Below, one piece after another: positions 10,444 to 20,283 of a stretch of 64,000 bases of DNA. Below the pieces are notes generated by a model. That model worked only from the letters and a program-made list of their open reading frames with translations, had not been told where the DNA came from and did no database searches. How positions within the stretch are numbered: position 1 is the first letter of the stretch; every line of letters starts with the position of its first letter. Source of the stretch: Dendrolimus kikuchii (Eukaryota > Arthropoda > Insecta > Lepidoptera > Lasiocampidae); the NCBI GenBank assembly GCA_019925095.2, contig CM034389.1, positions 20,075,435 through 20,139,434 on the forward strand. Reading direction: 5' to 3'. Position numbers and translations under genes: made by a program.

Positions 10444-10695
10444 TGACGGCCTCTGTGGTTGAGCGGGCTAAGCCTTTGCCGGCCTCCTCACTGCAACGCA
10501 GAGGCTCCGATTTCGATTTCTGATATGGTAACTTTTGGAAACGAATTTTCTCCATTATTCTTACTTTGGTCTAGGTGTCTTCCTAGACCGGCCCCAGAGT
10601 AGTCCGTTGTATATTACCCGTAATACAAGCGTAACTTGCTTAATTTGGGGGTATACAATATGTGTGTTTATCCGCCGATTATTTATTCACAATAT
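10444..10695 (+). mobile_element. tRNA-derived SINE, family S2, copy 1
   Basis: Starts 'gacggcctctgtggttgagc' with an A-box-like TGGTTGAGCGGG and a weak B-box-like 'gatttcgatttctg'. The body has 'ttactttggtctaggtgtct' and 'taatacaagcgtaacttgct'. Copy 2 lies at 19226-19600, where these body phrases recur. Similar to lepidopteran SINEs that begin 'gacggcctctgtgg'. Confidence 0.6.
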
Positions 10696-11097
10696 GGGCG
10701 TTTTAAAAATAAGTGTTTTTAGTTTACCTTTTTGTATGTTTTATATGTAAATATAGAAATATTTTTATTACTGAATTTACAAATAAATATTATATATAAT
10801 TCATAATCTAGTACCGCGGCAAAATTTATGGAGAACGCTGTTAATGCTGTAATGCATAGTGCATAGTGACAAATAAATTGTGTGCATACCTTTATACCAG
10901 TATATGTAGTCCATAAAGCCTTAATAAATATTTTAATCATAAATAATTAAAGACATGAGTAGTGTGACATTTTTAATATTTTACTTTTAGACCTTAAAAC
11001 AAAGGCATTTGAATTTAGTTTTAAAAATAGAATGTGATAAAGAGTTTAGAGAGTAAATTATAATCATAAACAAAAAAATAGAAGTAAATAAGTAAAC

Positions 11098-11262
11098 CGA
11101 ACAAGTTGGCGGTAGACTAAATAAAACTTTAACAATACTCATTTACACTTGACATCTTTGTCTTCCGTGATCACGGCTACTGAAAAGTGACCAAAACGGC
11201 AGAATAATAAAAATTAAATAAAATACCACGCTTAAAACCGTTAAAACGTAGTTTATTATAAA
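11098..11262. mobile_element. Isolated PLE terminal repeat (third copy)
   Basis: 'aagttggcggtagactaaat' leads into the same sequence as the PLE terminal repeats at 19926-20085 and 21985-22126: 'cacttgacatctttgtcttc', the palindrome-bearing core and 'cttaaaaccgttaaaacgta'. The core is mutated here ('gtgaccaaaacggcag' in place of 'gtggccgaaacgtcgg'). No PLE body accompanies it. Confidence 0.7.
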
Positions 11263-12596
11263 TCACCCCTATCCGCGTATAGATAATTTTAATGGACGGA
11301 ACACGTTAAATACGAGTATAATTAAATTTGACAACGGAATGTTAACGTTGAGCAATATAGAGCATTGAGCAACCGGCCTTGGAAAATGTGCTCTAGTAGG
11401 TACAACCACTGTGGGTGTCCGAACACCTTCTTTATTTTTTATTATAGAACGAGACCTTTAAGCTAATGACGTAGAAGTTTACCTATGACACACATATCAT
11501 GGTCCTTCAATTGCTATCTGTTTTTAGCGAAAACTTAAAAAGATTAACGATGCTATTCATAGTAAGTTAGTAGGCTTGTCTGAGGTTCGCAAAGAATCCC
11601 ACAAACTTACTTTAACTCAATATGAATAAGACCGTAAGAAGATTTTGTTACACAATTTTCTCTTCATAAACTTACAATTATTTATTATAAAACTGAATAG
11701 TAATATCAATCATTTAATAAGAAAGAATTGTATTTGTGTAGAACGAGTATAATACTGGTCCGATTAAATACAATTTTTTTAGTGTGCTTTGAAAATCGTG
11801 TTAAAATTTACATATTCGTTAATATCTGCTTAACATTGGCTTGATGCACAAACCACGCAAAATGATATTTTAAAAAATAGAAAAAATGTTGATAGGTTAT
11901 ATATGCATAGCTTTAATTGTTCCGAGTTTATATGTATACATAACTATATGTACATACATATATAGATATCGTAGTCATGACCGACTTAAGAATGTGTAAT
12001 AAGTGTAGTAGCAATATTTTTTTCCCAGAAAGTATTACGTTTATATAGACGTTGCCAAAATAAATAAACATGACTCGTGTTTCATTGAAACGATCTATCT
12101 GCACATTTAAATACGCATAAACTAGTTTAAAACGAAACATACGTCCATACATACAACATACAAAGAGCATACCGATAAATTGCTTACTGCTTAATACCTT
12201 ACTGCTTAACCCCTTAGGACTATAAGTAGAATACTGAGCCAAGGTCATCGAAGTCAATGTGTAAGATTCCTAGAAGGCTGGCTACGTTACCTCACTGGAT
12301 CGCCATACTGATCCTTTGTCAGAGGTAGGAACCAGCCTTCTAATCTCACGAAGAAACAATAAGTCGTTTTAAAATATCTTTGTAGAGGCTCATGGCCTCA
12401 GGTCCAATGTCCAAGCGTTTCAACAGCAAACGGCACAAACGGCTAAAGAAAAGTATGTATTAGTGTATGTATAGTAGTGTAGGTACCAATACTTAGAGAT
12501 GAGATAGCTTGGAGCTAAAACCCAGACTCCTTAGAAAGTAAACTATTATATCTCTATATTTCTGACAATTAGTGTCTTCTTTGCGGCTGTTCGCAG
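11263..12596. other. AT-rich stretch with a minor inverted repeat
   Basis: 'agaaggctgg' near 12271 and 'ccagccttct' near 12333 form a short inverted repeat. Otherwise no gene or named repeat. Confidence 0.4.
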
Positions 12597-12948
12597 GAAA
12601 TCGGTGTGGTTTTGGCTCCGGTTCTGTATTCTGGTAAGGTCTCCCTTTCTTCTTCTTTTCGGTTATTGTATACCAACCTCTTTTTCTCTCTTTTTTTTAT
12701 TTACGATAGCCAGTACATTTTCAATTATTCAATATGTAGTAAATGATGTTAGTGTTGTATTAATTAAAACTACTTATGTATAATACTCAAATTACTAAAT
12801 TCTGTACAATACTGCTTTTTTGTCCAAATAATTTAAAAAAATACCTTAAAATATTGATATAATTTGGCCGTGGAAAAATATAATTTCATTCTTCTGGAAT
12901 ATATATATGAAACAGTGTGTGAAGAGATTTGTTTCTTACTTATTTACT

Positions 12949-13405
12949 CTATTGGCTCAGTGACTCAAAACGGGTCTTGGCCCCAAAGTAGAACATGCCA
13001 TTTTTCGCTGTCCTGGGTAGTTTCTTGCCAATTATCGATTCGAAGCTCAGACAGGTCAGCCGCCACTCTGTCTTTCCAGCGATATTTGGGACGGCCGACC
13101 GGACGCCAACCTACCGGCCGTTCCAAATATGCTTTCCTCACGCTGCGATCCTCTCCCATTCCTTCTACATGACCGAGCTAGCGGAGACGATGAGCTTTTA
13201 TTTCTCCTATTATGTAGGGCTCGGCCACGAGATTATCAACTTTGAGGTTGGTTCGGACCATCCAGCTACCATCTTTCTTCGTTGGACCCAGAATCTTACG
13301 GAGAACCTTCCTTTCCGCGTGAAGAGAGTGGTACATAAAATAATATGTTACAGTTACCTGATAATCGATATGCCAAACCCGCCAATAGGGATGCGGACAC
13401 ATATG
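12949..13405 (-). pseudogene. LINE ORF2 C-terminal remnant (RLRWLGHVE...EAKTHFGSLSQ type)
   Basis: One minus-strand frame encodes AERKVLRKILGP, KAHRLR, LGHVEGMGEDR, RPVGRPKYRWKDRVAADLSE and NWQETTQDSEKWHVL, the conserved C-terminal region of many insect non-LTR retrotransposon polyproteins. A TAG at 13178-13180 replaces the expected Trp of LRWLGHVE. Near 12990 a one-base shift is needed to reach the usual AKTxFxSLSQ end, whose stop is at 12949-12951. A TAAG-like tail follows. 5'-truncated and dead. Confidence 0.75.
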
Positions 13406-13638
13406 TTACAATAAACTCTAAAAATTTTACATATAAAAGAACAGGCGTTAAAATAATAATTTATCATCTATCTTTTTAAATATCATAATAAAAATAATTT
13501 TAATTACTTCTTAAAAGATAATTTAATGCGCTATTTGACTCATTTTACTTGTACCTACTTTTGACCACTTACGTATGTGTGCTCGAATGAAATCTATAAG
13601 GTCGCGACGTTCTGTGTAAGTTTATAGAAAGTACCACA

Positions 13639-13683
13639 ATTGAATTGACAGTACGCTCAGCTTGAATTGACAGTTCGCTCAGG
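13639..13683 (+). repeat. Tandem duplication of about 22 bp
   Basis: 'ttgaattgacagtacgctca' is followed at once by 'ttgaattgacagttcgctca', differing by one base. No known function. Confidence 0.65.
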
Positions 13684-13693
13684 GAACTGACCG

Positions 13694-13808
13694 TGCTAGT
13701 GCCACCCCGACCTGACGAATGCTCACACACCGGCCGCGACTTTCCCCCTACGCGCGGCTAATGGTCCTCAATCGGGTTTCCCCTCGTTAAAGATAAAATA
13801 AAAAAGGG
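13694..13808 (+). mobile_element. R1-type LINE 3' UTR fragment
   Basis: 'gtgctagtgccaccccgacc', 'accggccgcgactttccccc' and an A-rich end parallel the 3' UTR at 26490-26620. A near-identical 10-11-base flank (ggaactgaccg / ggagctgaccg) may be its TSD. Confidence 0.55.
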
Positions 13809-13936
13809 GGAGCTGACCGACTGCGCTTATCCAAATCGGCTAGGGATCCGCCTAGGATAAGCGCGGTGGTTGTACTGACCGTTCTGCTGTAAATGAAGAC
13901 CCCGAGCAGTGGGATGTGTATGGGCTGTTATTATTA
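13809..13936 (+). mobile_element. LINE 3'-end fragment (...GLLLL type)
   Basis: 'gagcagtgggatgtgtatgg' reads EQWDVYGLLLL with a TTA-repeat end, the usual C-terminal signature of RTE-like lepidopteran LINEs. The Helitron-like element at 13937 is inserted in its tail. Confidence 0.4.
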
Positions 13937-14266
13937 TCTATATATTAATACGTGAAGCAAAAACTTTGTACTGCTTTTTACGAAAATTGCGCGGACGGAG
14001 GTGTACGAAAAATCGCATACTTATAGTTTATATAAAGAAGAAGCGACGAATGCTAATATTATTTTTAAATTATGCATAAAAAATACATTAAATTCAATAA
14101 AAAAACACCTACCATGTATTTAACACACACACACACACCCATACTTTTTTGTTTATTGTTCAAGTCATATTAACAGTGTAGCCTTGTTGAAATCTGATTA
14201 TAGAAGTATATATAGTCTTTGACAACAAATTATTATGGTCGAATTTCGACCACGGGCGACCACTAG
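13937..14266 (+). mobile_element. Helitron-like element, family I, copy 1
   Basis: Begins TCTATATATTAATACGTGAA after an A and ends CTAG at 14263-14266 before a T. A perfect 8-bp hairpin, TGGTCGAATTTCGACCA, lies 10-30 bases before the end, as Helitron 3' ends require. Inside is an (AC)n run at 14127-14142. No protein. Copy 2 on the other strand starts at 16841. Confidence 0.65.
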
Positions 14267-14429
14267 TATTTATTTATTATAATTGTAATGCAAATTTACA
14301 ATATATTTTTTATTCGTGACGTGGAAATTTCGTCAATAAACGAACGTCAAACTTTGTCGAAATATTTAATCTAGATGACGAAGCGGTTTATTATTGAGTT
14401 TGTAAACAAGTTCTACTACGTTATTATTA

Positions 14430-14655
14430 TAGACCGTATCTTTGCAATTCACTAATGTAAAGTCGCAATGGTTCTCTAGAACGTTTCTCTTCCACACTGT
14501 GAGGAATTGAAATGAGCTCCAAGTCGAGGTTTTCCCATAGCGCTACGATATGGGTATTTTCAAAAAAGGTGACATAACATGTAAAAATCCTGATGTTGCA
14601 AATGTCCATAGGGTAACGGCCACGATAACCGCTTTCCATCACGTGGGTCTTTAAC
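14430..14655 (+). repeat. Fragment of SINE-like family A
   Basis: 'gatgttgcaaatgtccatag' and 'gataaccgctttccatcacg' match the 3' part of the family A copy at 39140-39475. Only about 14585-14650 aligns clearly; the preceding part is uncertain. Confidence 0.4.
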
Positions 14656-14764
14656 TTGTCTTCTGTACTTTCGCAATGAAATAATCATAGTTTAGCCGTA
14701 GTGGTTTTTTCTATTTTGTCGAGGAGAAATCCAACTTAGGACATACCACCGCAGAAGAAACACG

Positions 14765-14985
14765 GTGGGAACGTGTGGGATGCGCCACGTTGGGGTGGTA
14801 ATACCACCTCCAATCCATCGGTGTTTCCTACTTCGCCTTATACCAGGGTTACGGGACAGTGAGATAATTACTTATTCCGCGTGTCCGGGCAGACGCAGGC
14901 CCTATGAGCCTCTTTCACGGAAGCATAGCTCCAGAGACATCACTCCCACATCGTAAGTGAGGCGGTTTGTAACTAACCCCACGGA
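14765..14985 (-). mobile_element. Diverged R1-type 3' UTR fragment
   Basis: On the minus strand it follows the same order as 26330-26470: 'gaggctcatagggcctgcgt', 'ctgtcccgtaaccctggtat', then 'ggaggtggtattaccacc'. GC-rich relative to surroundings. Coding capacity lost. Confidence 0.4.
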
Positions 14986-15181
14986 AGGAAAAATGAGCAC
15001 GAAACGCCTACGGCAGCCAAAATTGTCAGGGTACCATGCAGTCTGTGAGATAGTCCTCGTAGTGCAGTTCAACTTCTAGGTAAGAAGTTTATTATTTATT
15101 TAGATAGATTTAGTTTTTATTTAAATAGTTTGAGTGGTTTTACATTGTAGTTCTAAATAAATCTTTTTCTTTCTTTCTAGA

Positions 15182-15428
15182 TCAATTTTGATATGAAAAT
15201 GTAATACTTAAAAATAACACTCAATAACAATACGAAAGTTTGGATAGATGTTTGTTGCTCAATCACGCCAGAACAGCTGAACGGATCTTGACGAAATTTG
15301 GCACAGATACCATTTGGTATAGATTATACATATATCTGGAATAGTATATAGGCTATCTTTTATCCCGGAAAAGTGCACGGTTCCCGTGGGAGAACATTAA
15401 GGCGAAGGAAGCCGCGGACAAAAGCTAG
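15182..15428 (+). mobile_element. Helitron-like element, family H
   Basis: Begins TC after an A and ends 'aaagctag' before a T. Inside are 'gaacggatcttgacgaaatt', 'ttatcccggaaaagtgcacg' and 'gaagccgcggacaaaagc', phrases common to many short lepidopteran elements. The 3' end is certain; the 5' end is a guess. Confidence 0.5.
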
Positions 15429-15837
15429 TAAGAATATAAAACCTTAAAGGTACAAATTCCGTCGTTCTTTACCTGCTCTGACGTAAGCTTGAAATGAATC
15501 CTTTGCTCCTAAATACACATTGAAATGACGGTTTGCAATAATTACAAGTCATCATTGTTGTTTGTTGTAGATACTGTTTAGAAACTATTTCTTTACATGC
15601 GCTCATGGACCCTTTTAAATATGTTTCATGATGGTCGGAATACGTGGATAGATTGATGAAATTGACATATTTTATGAACTGCAATAACTTTGCTTTTCTA
15701 TCCATCAAAATAATATTTCTATTACGTAGATAACAATTATCACTCTTGACATTAACACTGATCTATCTATCTATAAATTATAAAATATTAAACATGCCGT
15801 GTCTACACATTGAAGTTATTTAAAAAAAACAACTCCA
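15429..15837. other. AT-rich stretch, nothing recognised
   Basis: No gene or repeat recognised. Confidence 0.5.
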
Positions 15838-16282
15838 ATATGTTATATAAACAACGTAGAACACGATGCATTTTTTTGAGATTTCTTGTCTGTTTGTCTA
15901 TTTGTTCGGGATTCACGTAAAAAATACTGGGTCGATTTCGATGCACTTTTCGCTGATCGACAGGAAATTCTTAGACTTCAAAACTGCACAACTCTTTATC
16001 CTGGGAATCCATCGGGAATTTTTGTGGAAATAATTTAAAATTACCACATAAAAACATCGAATTCCAATGTGATTTTTCCAGTGTTCGATAGCAAATTTTA
16101 TGTTATAAAATGTGTGATATTTATTATCTCCCATTTTCTCAGAACAAAAATTTACTTATTGCGACACAGTTTTCATTAAAACGACAGCATACGTTCTTTT
16201 TAAAACGCTGCAGTACTATGTTTTCCGGGAATCCCGCGGGCATTTCAAGTCAAGCGTGAACCAAATCGCGGGCATATCCTAG
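15838..16282 (+). mobile_element. Helitron-like element, family D, plus-strand copy
   Basis: Contains 'ttcgggattcacgtaaaaaa', 'gggtcgatttcgatgcactt', 'cgctgatcgacaggaaattc' and, near the end, 'gggaatcccgcgggcatttc' and 'cgggcatatcctag' followed by T. It is the inverse of copies at 38337-38863, 48124-48991 and 60062-60470. The 5' TC end is lost or diverged. Confidence 0.5.
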
Positions 16283-16840
16283 TTACGTTATAGCGATTCG
16301 CCGAAAACTTGGTGCGCTGGCGACCGTTCCCCAAGAAGAAGTGATTCGTGACAAAGACAACTATCACTCTTGACAATGACATTTTAATGATCCGTCTACA
16401 TGTTTATATGCTGATGAAAATATTATAAAAGTTGCATTGCGATAAAATGAATATTAAAATTGTTCTCTTCAAGTTCCACGCGGCTTTGTTTTCATGTGCT
16501 TCGGTTCCAAGACCACGACATATTGAACAGGGTAGATGACAGTCAACTCAACTAAGAATAAGAGACTTTTTTATCCTCTTTCTAACGGGATAGTTACCAC
16601 ATATCACAATAGATTCTGAAATAATGTATGTACATATGTATAAAAGAGCAGGGGCTCAAATACCATCATCATAATTAAAATATCATGGTAAAAATAATTT
16701 AAATAGAAATTATCATAATTTGCAATGCTCGCACAAAATCTAGGTAGCTAAGGCGTTTTGTGAGGTGCTAAAAAGTGTCTCAGGAGATTCTATTCCCCGT
16801 TCACTATAACCTGATGCGCAAGGTTACTAAATTATAAAAA
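16283..16840. other. Spacer, nothing recognised
   Basis: No gene or repeat recognised. Confidence 0.5.
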
Positions 16841-17430
16841 CTAGTGGTCGCCTGTGGTCGATATTCGACCATAATAATTAATGTCAAAGACTATGCTTCT
16901 ATAATCACAGATTTCGCCAAGGCTACACTGTTAATTTGACTTGAACAATAAACAAAAGAGTATACATGCGTGTGTGTGTCAAATACTTTGTAGTGTGTAT
17001 AATGTTTTTTTTTATTCATTAAATGTATTTTTATGCATATTTAAAAAAAAAATTAGCATTCGTCGCTTCGCATACATCGCGTTCCATTAGTAGCTCACAC
17101 CGCCCAAAATGCTCCGTTAGCCGTTCTACAAGGCGACGGCGGTCATTGTAGTCGTGGCGAAAACATCATTGATGACGTCATCATTTTCGATCACACAGCG
17201 CTCACGACGTTCCACTTGGGTTTATGATTGTAACGCCAGCAAGCAAGTGGAACGGGAAAAATCCTGGTCATGAACGTGGAGTGTGAATCTCTAATGGAAC
17301 GTAACCAACGTGTCTGGGCTGATCTGTACAAGTTCATAAAAGGTTCATTTTTGCCGCGGGACTTTTTAAGTGAAACGCACTGTCGCGGCCTCAGATTTTG
17401 TACGAATGTACGAAATTGTGACATCATAAT
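16841..17430 (-). mobile_element. Helitron-like element, family I, copy 2 (longer variant)
   Basis: The 3' end (minus strand) is CTAG at 16841-16844 with the hairpin TGGTCGATATTCGACCA at 16855-16871. About 200 bp match copy 1 at 13937 in inverse. Beyond about 17060 it carries a GC-richer extension absent from copy 1, including a 78-residue minus-strand frame at 17191-17427 that I do not recognise. The 5' end is not defined. Confidence 0.5.
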
Positions 17431-18190
17431 TTTATAGAAGTAACAAGAGATTATTGTTTAAATAGTTATTATTATAGTATAGTACAGTAACTTATTTCTT
17501 TAATAACATTTTAAATGTAAGATGATAAGATGGTATTTTAACTTCTGTTTTTTATTACCTTACTATTGTTAATGTATTTATCGCAACATATTGTGTCAAC
17601 CATCAATATAAATCTCTTTATTGTTCACAATAGATTTATCTAAACATTTAATACTTAGATTTGCATATTTTATGTAAAGACGTCATATAATATATGCTAG
17701 AAAAACACGAGTTTTATACACACCTGTCGAAGTAATTGCGGGTCGTCGATTACTTGCCACCATCAGATACGAAGTCCATAACATTGACCTTTCGCTTTAC
17801 GTATTACTTAGCATGTGAGTAAAAGGTAAGTACATATTTTATTTATTATAAAAAAAATATTTGTTGGACAGTCCGTGTTTTGAAGCCTTTTTTATAGAAC
17901 AATACTAATTCGTAAGTCGACGCATGAAATTCATTCGTCCAAATGTAGGTATATTTTCCTTTCTTAGAAGCGTCACGAAAAAGAATCACGAACGAAAATC
18001 ACATAGATGGATATAATGATACTTCTTCATCTGGGATAATTTTATAGCTATTGACGGTTTCACGCAGATGTAGCGATGGGTTTAATGCGTTATATGTAAT
18101 GCGATATTGTCATTCACTGTTACTGAGGTAAAATATTGACAGATAACTTATGTATATATACTAATGAAGCTATTCGTTAACCGTGTTATT
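17431..18190. other. AT-rich stretch, nothing recognised
   Basis: No gene or repeat recognised. Confidence 0.5.
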
Positions 18191-18193
18191 TTT

Positions 18194-18500
18194 AACATAC
18201 ATACATACATAACTTCACGCCAGTTCCCTTGCGGGGTAGGCACGAACAACAGAGCGCCATTTAGGCTTATTCTTACACACCACACTGGCTTCTTTGACAT
18301 TCATAACTCTTGTCATGCACGCTCGTCTGTTCTTAAGGCTCATGACATCACCTTCTGCTAGTACACGATCAATTTGATCATGGAAGGTGTGTCGTGGCCT
18401 TCCACGACTTCCACATGCCCGAACCACCGGAGCATTCCTTTCCTTACCTTCACCCCGACACTCTCTTTCAGACCAACTCTCTTTCTTACTTCGGTATTAC
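18194..18500 (-). pseudogene. LINE C-terminal remnant (RGRPRHTFHDQID type), copy 1
   Basis: The minus-strand frame ends in RGRPRHTFHDQIDRVLAEGD, NRRACMTRVMNVKEAS, KPKWRSVVRAYPARELA and stop, then a (GTAT)n tail at 18197-18212. Upstream, in another frame, KGMLRWFGHVE is readable, so a frameshift or deletion separates LRWFGHVE from RGRPRH. 5'-truncated. The same family occurs at 24665-24895, 55666-55790 and 56381-56440. Confidence 0.7.
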
Positions 18501-18599
18501 GAACGTTAGCGTTATTTTTAACGCTATAAATAAGACGCAGTTAACCACAGTCAATAATGATAACATTATCGCAGGTGAAGCCCGAGCAAAAGAGTAAAG

Positions 18600-19225
18600 G
18601 CAGGCCAAAGAGAGATGAAAGAAAATATTTTAATTTGTATTATTTTTTGTTGTTCAGCCCAAAATTTTGTATTTATATTTAAATGGGAACAAGTGTAAGT
18701 ACAAGTCCGATTCACTCATAAAAGGTTCCTCCATACAATAATACATTACCTTAGACAGAGTTTTTTACTATAACTCCTAATGAAAAATTAAATCGTCGCT
18801 ATTTAAAGTTAATGAACCATTATCCGACTCTGAGTGCGGGAGTTATACTTCATCCATCTTACCATTAATGTATAAAAGAGGGCGCTAATTGTATACATAT
18901 CACATCATTCTATATTACAAACATATTAAAAGAAACATGTCGAAGAATATCCATGCCGGGCATAATCCATAGTATGCAACAAATAAAATTAATTAATTGA
19001 TATTAAATCAAAACATTAAAAATTCAATGAAATTGATCATGAACTTGTATTTATATGATAATAATGCATGAGACTTATATTGTAAGGAAACTTTTGTTTT
19101 AAATATGTATTAAATCATTGCTTATTGATTTTCTTTATTATATAAATGTAAAATATAAATAACAAATAATTTTTTTAAACAGTGAAACACGTCGTTTTTC
19201 TATGTTCCTTATTAGCCCCTACTAT
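18600..19225. other. AT-rich stretch, nothing recognised
   Basis: No gene or repeat recognised. Confidence 0.5.
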
Positions 19226-19600
19226 TTCAACGGTCCTTGTGGATAAGGCTCATTACCCACCCGCCTTGTTCACTGGAATACAGAGCTCCCGAGTTTGATT
19301 CCTGGCGTGGTAAATTCCCTAATCTACCTTTCCATTATTTACTATGGTCTGAGTATATGGATCGACCTCAAAATTTGCCGTTGTTAACTATAATACGAGG
19401 ACCTGCGCAAGATCACCGGCAGGGGCTGGCTGAGGAAGACGGGAGACCGGGATATGTGGCGCGTACTCGGGGAGGCCTACGTCCAGCAGTGGACTGAGAT
19501 TAGCTGAAGAAGAAGAACCATAATACAAGTAACTTGCTTAACTTGAAGATTTATAATCTATGTGTTTGTCTGCAGATTATAAAACATATAGTATACTAGA
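19226..19600 (+). mobile_element. tRNA-derived SINE, family S2, copy 2, split by a LINE
   Basis: 'aacggtccttgtggataagg', a B-box-like 'gagtttgattcctgg' and 'ttactatggtctgagtatat' match the copy at 10444. The body resumes after the inserted LINE with 'taatacaagtaacttgctta'. Confidence 0.6.
19397..19519 (+). mobile_element. RTE-like LINE 3' end nested in a SINE
   Basis: An intact reading frame to the stop at 19504-19506 encodes EDLRKITGRGWLRKTGDRDM and WRVLGEAYVQQWTEIS, the conserved C-terminus of lepidopteran RTE-type LINEs, followed by a GAA-repeat tail. ataatac at 19390-19396 and 19520-19526 is a 7-bp target duplication. Only the last 110 bases of the ORF remain. Confidence 0.7.
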
Positions 19601-19880
19601 AAAAAAAAACTAACGATCCAAAAATTCCTAAACTGATACTTCCTCAACATTTTACCTTCAAAATTATTACAACTCCATTAAAAACCCAATGATTTATTAC
19701 ACAAAAAAAATATTTTAGTTTTTATGTTTATTATAATTATAAATTACAAGCAACAATAATAATGATGCGTGGAATCTTTCCGAGTGGAAATTATTTATTG
19801 ATTTAAGTTCAAGTAGCTTGTTGTCCATTAAATTAATTACTTTATCAAATAGTTCAATGAAAGTGTCAGATATTTATGAA
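19601..19880. other. AT-rich stretch, nothing recognised
   Basis: No gene or repeat recognised. Confidence 0.5.
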
Positions 19881-20024
19881 TAGGTATATTATAATATTTT
19901 CTTAAGTTTTCGCGACTTGTATACATAATAAAACTACGTTTTAACGGTTTTAAGCGCGGTAATTTTATTTGATTTTGGTTTTTCCGACGTTTCGGCCACT
20001 TTTCAGTGGCCGTGATCACGGAAG

Positions 20025-20100
20025 ACAAAGATGTCAAGTGTCAACGAGTATTGTTAAAGTTTTATTTAGCCTACCGCCAACTTATTAATTTTAATTATTT
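20025..20100. promoter_or_regulatory. PLE terminal-repeat core with hammerhead-like fold
   Basis: Read on the plus strand of the inverse copy (about 22035-22076): 'gtgatcacg', a 7-bp stem 'ggccact/agtggcc' with loop GAAA, then 'gaaacgtcgg'. PLE terminal repeats are known to encode hammerhead ribozymes with a CUGANGA box, a stem and GAAA. Here GAAAC and the stem are kept, but the CUGAUGA position reads GUGAUCA plus an extra C, so the core is altered. The coordinates cover the left-hand copy approximately (core 19984-20022 and its flank). Confidence 0.35.
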
Positions 20101-20283
20101 AATTTTTAATTTTGTTTATGGTTATTATTTAATCTATGGGAGCCTAATCTAATTTACTACCGCTTCGCAACATGTTATGGCTTGAAGAGAAGAAGCGGCG
20201 CAAGAAACTCTTCAGCAAACATGCCTAGCTCTAATAATTTTATATAATATTAAAATGGGTGGAAGGAAAAATAAAAGTAATTA

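Noticed and set aside
12864..13414. Plus-strand ORFs of 102 and 139 residues
   Set aside because: Antisense of the LINE C-terminal remnant, whose conserved motifs read on the minus strand.
18197..18212. (ATAC)n microsatellite as an independent feature
   Set aside because: It is the tetranucleotide tail of the LINE remnant, as at 24880 and 55666.
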